From: an uncultured Ignavibacteria bacterium
GTDB taxonomy: Bacteria; Bacteroidota; Ignavibacteria; Ignavibacteriales; Melioribacteraceae
Length of the DNA: 11,435 bases
Assembly: GCA_937930275.1 (NCBI GenBank)
Contig: CALGLM010000285.1
Coordinates: 1 to 11,435, forward strand
Reading direction: 5' to 3'
The first letter of the stretch is position 1. Each line of letters starts with the position of its first letter. Below are positions 1 to 6,349 of the stretch, one piece after another. The notes beneath the pieces are model-generated. The model did not search any database. It was not told the origin of the DNA and saw only the letters and a list, made by a program, of their open reading frames with translations. The translations under genes were made by a program, and so were the position numbers.

Positions 1-873
<873 letters not shown>

Positions 874-2550
874 TTAGTCTCTTGTATTCAATTTAAATAT
901 GTTGGCGGGTTTAACAAAAGTATTATTTTTGCCCGTATTATTTACTCTATGTAACCTCTCAACTTTATCAAGTGTATCACGTAAAACCCCTAACGAACGC
1001 TGACTAAGCAAATCTATTTTAATTAAACCTAACTCTTCTATTGAGTACATATCGGGTTGTGTAATTATTATTCCTAAGCCCTTATTGCCGGCGTATTCCA
1101 AAGCAACATAATTAGTAATAGGTTCTTTGGTTATTACAATTCCGCTTGGGTGAATGCTTAAGTGTCGTGGAAATCCGGCTATTTTTGATGCTATTTCAAT
1201 TATACTTTTCCAAGGCTCAGTAGAAAAATTCAAGTTTTTTGATTCGGGAAATTTCTGTGCTAATATGGGTAAATTTTCCGCACTTGTCCAGGGAATAAAT
1301 CTGCTGTGTTTCGAAATTTCACTTTGTGAAATTCCAAATGCTTTTGCTATTTCTCTAAAAGCGCTTCGAGCTCTAAAAGTAACCGTGGTAGATATCATTG
1401 CAACTTTATCGTATCCGTACTTATCAAAAATATATCTTACTAATCTGTCTCTTTCTTTCCATGAAAAATCTAAATCAACATCGGGGGGCGATAAACGTCC
1501 TCTATTTAAGAATCTTTCAAAATATAAATTATGATAAATCGGATTTATTTGTGTAAAACCTAAACAGTAAGCAACTAAACTATTTGCCGCAGAACCTCTG
1601 CCAATACTCACCATCCTTCGTGTTTTGGCTTCTCTAACAATATCCCAAACAACTAAGAAATAATCTAAAAATCTTAATTCGTCAATTACTTCTAATTCGT
1701 ATTGTAAACGCTTTACGGCTTTTTCCGTTATTGGTTTTATCCTTTCTGATAATCCCCTGAAACTTACTTTCCATAGGTATGAAAACGGAGTTTCATCCGA
1801 ATTTAATTTAAATTCCGGAAACTTGTATTTGTGGAATTCAAAATCGACACTGCATTGTTGGGCTATATCATCCGTATTCCACATTGCTTCGGGTACGGAT
1901 TTCCATATATTGGTCAATTCTTCAGGACTTTTTAAATAGTATTCAGGGTCTTCTATTTCGTCATCGTTCAAGTTTGCAATTGTTTTATTAAGTCTTACTG
2001 CATTTAATGCTTTATGTACTATATAATCTTCTTTTTTTTCAAAATATACGGGGTTAGAAGCCATTATTTTAATTTTATGCTCTTTAGCATAATTAAATAA
2101 TAAGCGTGTATTTTTTTTTGCTTTCTCGGTACTAATCAATTCTGCATAAAAATTTTCATTATTAATACCTCGTTCGTTTAATAACTGAAATAATTGAATT
2201 GAATTGATTAGTACAAATATGTTTGTCGAAATTTTAGATAAAATATCAATTATCGAAAATTCGTCTTTTAGCTTTTTTGCGGTAATTATTTTGCATATTT
2301 CGCTATAGCCCGCATTATTTTTTGCAATTAATATAACGCTGTGGTATTCATCTTTAATTTGCGAACCTAAAATAGGTTTTATTTTTTCTGCAGATGCAAT
2401 TTTTGCAAATTTAATTAAACCGTTCATTGCATTTTCATCAGTAAGAGCTACATATCCGGAACCGCTTTTTTTTGCAAATCCAATTAGTTTTTCAATTGTA
2501 ATTGCACCGTTTAATAACGAAAAATTAGAATGAGTATGAAGTGAAAACAT
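874..2550 (-). CDS. dnaE: Truncated DnaE-like C-family DNA polymerase (PHP-palm-thumb only)
   Basis: The protein resembles the N-terminal half of bacterial DNA polymerase III alpha / error-prone DnaE2; the symbol denotes the family, and a full replicative DnaE is presumably encoded elsewhere. Seen in its 558 residues: a PHP domain (about 1-240) starting LHTHSNFSLL; the palm motif GRGSAANSLVAYCLGF (317-332); YFERFLN and PPDVDLDF (355-362) with catalytic D357 and D359; a thumb region; IHPSGIVI (466-473); and IKIDLLSQRSLGVL (510-523) with the third catalytic aspartate D513. The frame stops at 558, whereas relatives run to about 1,000-1,160 residues, so fingers, helix-hairpin-helix, clamp-binding and OB regions are missing. 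The PHP metal site also looks damaged: the usual LTDH reads LTDE (E39), the usual GCE reads GSQ (Q64), and the usual NDVHY reads NPVYF. It follows dinB by two bases and is last in the LexA operon. It may be a decayed polymerase, a non-catalytic partner of DinB, or a specialised short form. Family certain, activity doubtful. Confidence 0.9.
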   Translation of the reverse strand: MFSLHTHSNFSLLNGAITIEKLIGFAKKSGSGYVALTDENAMNGLIKFAKIASAEKIKPILGSQIKDEYHSVILIAKNNAGYSEICKIITAKKLKDEFSIIDILSKISTNIFVLINSIQLFQLLNERGINNENFYAELISTEKAKKNTRLLFNYAKEHKIKIMASNPVYFEKKEDYIVHKALNAVRLNKTIANLNDDEIEDPEYYLKSPEELTNIWKSVPEAMWNTDDIAQQCSVDFEFHKYKFPEFKLNSDETPFSYLWKVSFRGLSERIKPITEKAVKRLQYELEVIDELRFLDYFLVVWDIVREAKTRRMVSIGRGSAANSLVAYCLGFTQINPIYHNLYFERFLNRGRLSPPDVDLDFSWKERDRLVRYIFDKYGYDKVAMISTTVTFRARSAFREIAKAFGISQSEISKHSRFIPWTSAENLPILAQKFPESKNLNFSTEPWKSIIEIASKIAGFPRHLSIHPSGIVITKEPITNYVALEYAGNKGLGIIITQPDMYSIEELGLIKIDLLSQRSLGVLRDTLDKVERLHRVNNTGKNNTFVKPANIFKLNTRD

Positions 2551-2552
2551 TT

Positions 2553-3698
2553 TTAAAACTTACCTACCGTTATTGAATCAAAACCAAACTTGTCTCTAAT
2601 TTTAGATACGGCTCTGTACATCCTTTTTCTCATTGTTTCGGCATCTTCAAAAATTGTATCTTGTTCGGCGTATTCCCTTAAGTTGCTTAAAGCTACTCCA
2701 AGCAAACGTACTCCTACCCTTCTTGTGTATTCAGTTTTAAATAAGCGTAAAATAGTTGAATAAATAATATCGTCTGAATCGGTTGCATATTTTAATGTTT
2801 TTGCTCTTGTTACGGTAACAAAATCAGTATATCGTAATTTTAAGGTTATTGTACAGGCAACCCAATCTTCATCACGTAATAATTGACAAACCTTACCGCT
2901 TAATTCAAAGAGTGTTTGTTGAAGTTTGTTTTTATCGGTAACATCTGTATCAAAAGTTGTTTCTTTTGATAAGCTTTTTCGGATATGAGATATACTTAAA
3001 ATATTATTACCGTGCCCGTTAGCCTTTTCCCAAATATCAATTCCCGATTTTCCAAAAGTTACCGAAAAATATTCTTTAGGAATAGATGTTATATCCTTAA
3101 TTTTATAAAAACCTTTTTCATTAAAGTGTTTAATTGTAACCTTACCTACCCCGGGTATGGTTTCGAGCGGCATATTTGCTAAAAACTCTTTCTCTAAACC
3201 CGGTATAACGTAAGTAATTCCTTTTGGTTTATAACAATCCGATGCAATTTTGGCAATAGTTTTATTTGTGCCGATACCAATTGAGCAAGGTAAACGTAAA
3301 AACTCCCATATCTCCTTCTGTAATTTATTGGCAAACTGCAGTAAATTGCCGTAAATTTTGGAAGTCCCGGTAAAATCCATATAAAATTCATCAATAGAAG
3401 CTTGCTCTATAATCGGAGCATATTTTTTTAAAATTTTTTCGACAGCTTCGGAATAACGTTCGTATTCTTTATAATGACCGTGCAAATAAATTCCGTGCGG
3501 ACAAAGTCTATATGCTTGACCTATGGGCATTGCCGAGTGTAGCCCAAATTCTCTTGCCTCGTACGAGCAGGCAGATACAACTCCCCTGCCGTTTGGGTCT
3601 GCACCCACAATAACGGGCTTCCCTTCTAAATCGGGGTTAATAATACGCTCAACCGAAACAAAAAAGGCGTCCAAGTCTAAATGAAAAATTATTCGCAT
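2553..3698 (-). CDS. dinB: Y-family translesion DNA polymerase IV (DinB)
   Basis: This protein of 381 residues is a DNA polymerase IV, an error-prone enzyme that copies past damaged bases. Catalytic residues are all present: D8 in FHLDLDAFF and D103-E104 in SIDEFYMDF. F13 sits at the steric-gate position that excludes ribonucleotides, with the same numbering as E. coli DinB. Other features are YEAREFGLHSAMP (fingers), SIGIGTNKTIAKIASD and KPKGITYVIP (palm), a helix-hairpin-helix IPGVGKVTIKHF (181-192) in the thumb, and a little-finger domain from about residue 240, opening KSLSKETTF. After RLLGVALSNL, the pentapeptide QDTIF (346-350) stands where many DinB proteins carry the clamp-binding QLSLF motif. 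Intact catalytic residues argue against ImuB, the inactive relative found in DnaE2 cassettes. The start ATG lies six bases after the DUF72 stop, and the DnaE-like gene follows after two bases, so translation is probably coupled. Expected to be LexA-repressed. Confidence is high. Confidence 0.96.
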   Translation of the reverse strand: MRIIFHLDLDAFFVSVERIINPDLEGKPVIVGADPNGRGVVSACSYEAREFGLHSAMPIGQAYRLCPHGIYLHGHYKEYERYSEAVEKILKKYAPIIEQASIDEFYMDFTGTSKIYGNLLQFANKLQKEIWEFLRLPCSIGIGTNKTIAKIASDCYKPKGITYVIPGLEKEFLANMPLETIPGVGKVTIKHFNEKGFYKIKDITSIPKEYFSVTFGKSGIDIWEKANGHGNNILSISHIRKSLSKETTFDTDVTDKNKLQQTLFELSGKVCQLLRDEDWVACTITLKLRYTDFVTVTRAKTLKYATDSDDIIYSTILRLFKTEYTRRVGVRLLGVALSNLREYAEQDTIFEDAETMRKRMYRAVSKIRDKFGFDSITVGKF

Positions 3699-3704
3699 TT
3701 GGCA

Positions 3705-4589
3705 TTAAGCTTTTATTTTTTCTAAACGAGGAAAAGTTTTTAATGTAGTATCCGGTATTTTTACCTTTATTCGGTTATTCAGTAAGTACATAAACTCAAA
3801 AGCATTTGCAACAGCATAGCCGGTCGGGTGGTTATTAAGTATAACAAAAACTTTTTTTACTTTATCATAAACTTCACGTAAACTATTTTCAATTTCGGTA
3901 ATTTCTCCTGGCAAATATAAATATTTATATCTTTCGTTCTGTTCGTTATATGTTTGCGGTTTACCGAAATTGTTTATCGATTCCTTCCAACCATCAACAT
4001 TTCTACCATGACAGCGTAAATAAAGTATGTTTCCGGTTACAAAAGGAATAAGGGGTAAAGAAGCACCAACTTTAGGTTGGTCAACGGCACAAAAACTAAC
4101 TTTATTTTCTATTAAAAACTGAACGGCATCTTTATTATTCCAGGAGTTATGTCTAACTTCCAAAATTTTATTATATGGTTGAAATATTTCAAACAATTTA
4201 CTTAAATAATTAATATTAGCATCGTTAAAGCCAAAAGAGTAAGGAAATTGCATTAATAAAGCCCCCAACCTTTCGGCTCTATTAAGTAAATCCAAATTAT
4301 ATTCAAAATACTTAGATTGTTGTAAACTAAATTCACGCTTGTGTGTAAAGTCCTGATTTAATTTTATGCTAAATAAAAAATCGGAGTTGTTTTTTACTTT
4401 TTCTATCCAGCCTTTTACTATTTCCGCTTTAATATAAGTATAAAACGAGGAGTTAACTTCTACAGTATTAAAATAATCAGAATAAAATTTAAGCCAATCG
4501 TATTCCTTCGTTGCGCTTGAATAATAAAAACTGTTAACCCAGTCTTTATACGACCAGCCTGCGGTTCCAATGTATGATTTTTGTTCCAT
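3705..4589 (-). CDS. DUF72 family protein (YecE-like TIM barrel)
   Basis: This 294-residue protein belongs to the DUF72/YecE family, predicted TIM-barrel proteins of unknown biochemical role. Family signatures seen are IGTAGWSYKDW (7-17), FNTVEVNSSFY (40-50), FLFSIKLNQDFTH (71-83), LGALLMQFPYSF (108-119), ILEVRHNSW (142-150), FCAVDQP (166-172), LYLRCHGRN (189-197) and FVILNNHPTGYAVANA (248-263). No signal peptide or membrane segment is evident, so it is expected in the cytoplasm. It sits six bases after the YjbQ stop and six bases before the dinB start, inside the LexA operon, which suggests a role in DNA damage or its metabolic consequences; that is inference from position only. Length is normal (about 240-300 in the family). 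No Shine-Dalgarno site is visible, and coupling to the upstream gene is likely. Family assignment is strong, function unknown. Confidence 0.9.
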   Translation of the reverse strand: MEQKSYIGTAGWSYKDWVNSFYYSSATKEYDWLKFYSDYFNTVEVNSSFYTYIKAEIVKGWIEKVKNNSDFLFSIKLNQDFTHKREFSLQQSKYFEYNLDLLNRAERLGALLMQFPYSFGFNDANINYLSKLFEIFQPYNKILEVRHNSWNNKDAVQFLIENKVSFCAVDQPKVGASLPLIPFVTGNILYLRCHGRNVDGWKESINNFGKPQTYNEQNERYKYLYLPGEITEIENSLREVYDKVKKVFVILNNHPTGYAVANAFEFMYLLNNRIKVKIPDTTLKTFPRLEKIKA

Positions 4590-4595
4590 AACAAA

Positions 4596-5012
4596 TTAAT
4601 AAAAAATAGTTGCAATTAGTTTTCTGTTGCCGCCGTAATTTCGGTGTTCACCTAAATAAATTCCTTGCCAAGTTCCTAAATTTAATCTGCCTTGAGTAAT
4701 AGGGATAGTTATTGAAGCACCTAATAAAGATGATTTAACATGGGCAGGCATGTCATCATTTCCTTCACAAGTATGGCTAAAATAACCCGAGCCGTCAGGA
4801 ACTGCTCTGTTAAAAAATGCTTCCATATCAACACGTACATCGGGGTCCGCATTTTCATTTAAGGATAACGATGCTGATGTATGCTGAATAAACAGATTTA
4901 ATATGCCGGCTGAAATATTTTTTATCTCCGGTATGTTAAATAATATCTCATCGGTAATTAAGGTAAAACCACGTTTTTTTTGCTTAATTGTGATAGCTTT
5001 TTGAATAACCAT
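4596..5012 (-). CDS. yjbQ: YjbQ/UPF0047 family protein
   Basis: A small, complete member of the UPF0047/YjbQ family (138 residues, normal length). The conserved family blocks are intact: FIQHTSASLSLNENADPDV (41-59), HTCEGNDDMPAHVKSSLLG (80-98), ITQGRLNLGTWQGIYLGEHR (105-124), and GGNRKLIATI near the C-terminus. H44, N54, H80, H91, E122 and R124 lie in these blocks. E. coli YjbQ has been reported to have weak thiamine phosphate synthase activity, but the physiological role of the family is unsettled. Cytoplasmic; no signal peptide. It is third in the LexA operon, 17 bases after the alkyltransferase stop and six bases before the DUF72 start. Why it is in a damage-inducible operon is unknown. 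The ATG start matches the usual family N-terminus. Confidence 0.92.
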   Translation of the reverse strand: MVIQKAITIKQKKRGFTLITDEILFNIPEIKNISAGILNLFIQHTSASLSLNENADPDVRVDMEAFFNRAVPDGSGYFSHTCEGNDDMPAHVKSSLLGASITIPITQGRLNLGTWQGIYLGEHRNYGGNRKLIATIFY

Positions 5013-5029
5013 AAATTCTTGTTTCCGAT

Positions 5030-5488
5030 TTATAATGAAATTTTTTCAATTTCTAAAAGTTTCTCTTTTCGCCAAGTTCCGCCTGCATAACCCGCAAGCT
5101 TTCCGTTATTTGCTATAACCCTATGACAAGGAATAACTATCGGAATTTTGTTTTTGCCGTTTGCCGAGCCTACCGCTCTAACAGCTTTTGGATTACCGAT
5201 ATTTTCGGCTATTTGTTTATACGAAACAGTTTTTCCGTAAGGTATTTTTTGCAATTCTTGCCATACTTGTATTTGAAAATCTGTTCCGTTTAACAATAAA
5301 GGTATATCAAAAGTAGTTCGTGTTCCGTTAAAATAATCAATTAATTGTTTTTTCGTTTGTTTTAATAATTCGTTTTCTTCGTCTTTCCCCTTATTTTCAA
5401 CAAAATTTATTTCTTCCAATTTTGTTTGAGTGCATATAATTTCTAACACTCCTATAGCACTTTCAAGGTACCCAATATACTTTTTCAT
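5030..5488 (-). CDS. ogt: O6-alkylguanine-DNA alkyltransferase (methylated-DNA--protein-cysteine methyltransferase)
   Basis: This suicide repair protein transfers the alkyl group from O6-alkylguanine (and O4-alkylthymine) in DNA to its own cysteine. In its 152 residues the acceptor is C121 in IPCHRVIANNGKLAGYAGG. The arginine finger R104 (KAVRAVGSANGKN) and the hinge asparagine N113 lie 17 and 8 residues before the cysteine, the same spacing as in human AGT (R128, N137, C145). The helix-turn-helix segment FQIQVWQELQKIPYGKTVSY is typical. The N-terminal ribonuclease-like domain is short, with no AraC/AdaA domain attached, so this is the stand-alone Ogt-type rather than the regulator Ada. It follows lexA by 14 bases and has the only clear Shine-Dalgarno site in the operon. 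Regulation by LexA, rather than by an Ada-type adaptive response, is inferred from the operon. Function is secure. Confidence 0.96.
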   Translation of the reverse strand: MKKYIGYLESAIGVLEIICTQTKLEEINFVENKGKDEENELLKQTKKQLIDYFNGTRTTFDIPLLLNGTDFQIQVWQELQKIPYGKTVSYKQIAENIGNPKAVRAVGSANGKNKIPIVIPCHRVIANNGKLAGYAGGTWRKEKLLEIEKISL

Positions 5489-5494
5489 TTTTTG

Positions 5495-5499
5495 CTCCT
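5495..5499 (-). promoter_or_regulatory. Shine-Dalgarno site for the alkyltransferase gene
   Basis: AGGAG on the minus strand, six bases before the ATG at 5488-5486. It stands out because most other starts in the window lack a recognisable site, so this gene may be translated more strongly than its operon neighbours. Confidence 0.7.
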
Positions 5500-5502
5500 A
5501 TT

Positions 5503-6126
5503 TTATATTGCTTTTTTATCCATACTTCTATAAATACCTATAACTACTCCCACAATAATAAATTTGAGACCGGTTTTTTCTATTATAATAGGTTTATATT
5601 CAATATTTTCGGAATGAAGTTCTATCCTATCTTCATATTTAAAATAGCGTTTAACTACTGCTGAATCTTCTAAAACGGCAACTACAATTTGTCCGTTCAA
5701 AGGAATAATATTTGGATTTACGATAACTATATCGCTATCAAAAATATAAGCATCCTTTAAGCTATCCCCTTTAACCTTTAACAAAAACGAATCACCCGGT
5801 AAATTTACAATAGTGGGAAGTTCGATAGTATCAATAGAATCGGGATATATGGTTAATGGATTACCGGCAGCTACTTCACCTAAAATTGGGCGTGAAATAA
5901 ATAACTTATCTTCAATGGTAAGTTCAATTCCGCGTGAAAGTTTTTTATTACGTTTAATATAACCTTTATTTTCTAAGGCTTCAAGCTGTTGTTTTACGGT
6001 TGAACGATTTTTATAACCAAAATACTCTGCTATTTCGGCTAAAGTCGGCATGTTTCCGTTATTAGATTTTACTTTTATTATGTAATCTAATATTGCTTTT
6101 TGTTTTTCGGTTATGTTTTTGGACAT
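5503..6126 (-). CDS. lexA: LexA repressor
   Basis: LexA represses the SOS regulon and cleaves itself when bound to RecA filaments. I start it at the ATG at 6126-6124 (207 residues, MSKNITEKQKAIL), which matches usual LexA N-termini; an in-frame TTG two codons upstream is possible but less likely. The N-terminal winged helix (about 5-65) contains MPTLAEIAEYFGY and STVKQQLEALENKGYIKR. The C-terminal S24 peptidase domain has the cleavage site Ala87-Gly88 (EVAAGNP), nucleophile S122 in VKGDSLKDAYIFDSD, and base K159 in AVVKRYF. The Ser-Lys distance (37) and Gly-Ser distance (34) equal those of E. coli LexA. It heads a tightly packed run of damage genes and has a palindromic operator just upstream, so it most likely represses its own operon. 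No clear Shine-Dalgarno site is seen. Confidence is high. Confidence 0.96.
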   Translation of the reverse strand: MSKNITEKQKAILDYIIKVKSNNGNMPTLAEIAEYFGYKNRSTVKQQLEALENKGYIKRNKKLSRGIELTIEDKLFISRPILGEVAAGNPLTIYPDSIDTIELPTIVNLPGDSFLLKVKGDSLKDAYIFDSDIVIVNPNIIPLNGQIVVAVLEDSAVVKRYFKYEDRIELHSENIEYKPIIIEKTGLKFIIVGVVIGIYRSMDKKAI

Positions 6127-6135
6127 ATTCAAATA

Positions 6136-6151
6136 CCATACATTTGTATGG
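6136..6151. promoter_or_regulatory. lexA: Candidate LexA operator (SOS box)
   Basis: The bases CCATACATTTGTATGG form a perfect inverted repeat with 7-bp arms around a 2-bp centre. It begins directly after the predicted -7/-10 element and covers the expected transcription start, nine bases before the lexA ATG, so a bound dimer would block initiation. The sequence differs from the E. coli (CTGT-N8-ACAG) and Bacillus boxes, but its TACA/TGTA core with short spacing recalls the cyanobacterial type. I saw no second complete copy in the window. Assignment as the LexA site is inference from symmetry and position. Confidence 0.75.
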
Positions 6152-6182
6152 TAAATTTACATTTTTTTTTGTAATAAGTCAA
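6152..6182 (-). promoter_or_regulatory. Predicted promoter of the lexA operon
   Basis: On the minus strand, TTGACT (6182-6177) is separated by 17 bases from TAAATT (6159-6154), a good sigma70-type pair. The same bases also read TAAATTTA (6159-6152), one mismatch from the Bacteroidota TAnnTTTG -7 element. Transcription would start near 6147, inside the palindrome, giving a leader of about 20 bases. A run of nine A fills part of the spacer. Confidence 0.65.
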
Positions 6183-6279
6183 TAACCGATATAATATTTT
6201 GCAAAATTTAAAATAGTACATCAATTAAGTGATGTTAAATAAAATGTATTTAATTAATTTAGATTTTTTTGCAAAATGG

Positions 6280-6308
6280 AAACTCCCCTCTTGTAGAGAG
6301 AGGAGTTT
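6280..6308 (-). terminator. Probable intrinsic terminator of the FN3/sensor operon
   Basis: A 12-bp stem with one mismatch (6280-6291 against 6297-6308; mismatch 6287/6301) closes a 5-base loop, TGTAG on the plus strand. It is the most GC-rich element in the spacer and lies about 40 bases past the stop of the multi-PAS gene. On the minus strand it is followed by TTTCCATTTTGC, an imperfect U-tract, while the plus-strand side is less T-rich. It sits between the two operons, where a terminator is expected. Confidence 0.6.
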
Positions 6309-6349
6309 GTATGAAAAGATAATTTTAAAGGTTGGTTATTAATGTTAAA

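Noticed and set aside
874..1010. Split intein at the end of the DnaE-like gene, as in cyanobacterial DnaE
   Set aside because: The C-terminus has no intein N-terminal Cys block, and the break point is far upstream of the cyanobacterial split site.
1154..1534. Plus-strand open frame of 126 codons inside the DnaE-like gene
   Set aside because: It lies wholly antisense to a well-supported coding region and has no recognisable motifs. The same holds for plus-strand frames at 7380-7604, 8595-8945 and 10993-11229, and the minus-strand frame at 3194-3394.
2553..3698. ImuB rather than DinB
   Set aside because: ImuB lacks the Y-family catalytic acidic residues; here D8, D103 and E104 are all present.
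6127..6132. TTG start for lexA two codons upstream of the ATG
   Set aside because: The ATG at 6126-6124 gives the normal LexA N-terminus, and no ribosome-binding site favours the TTG.
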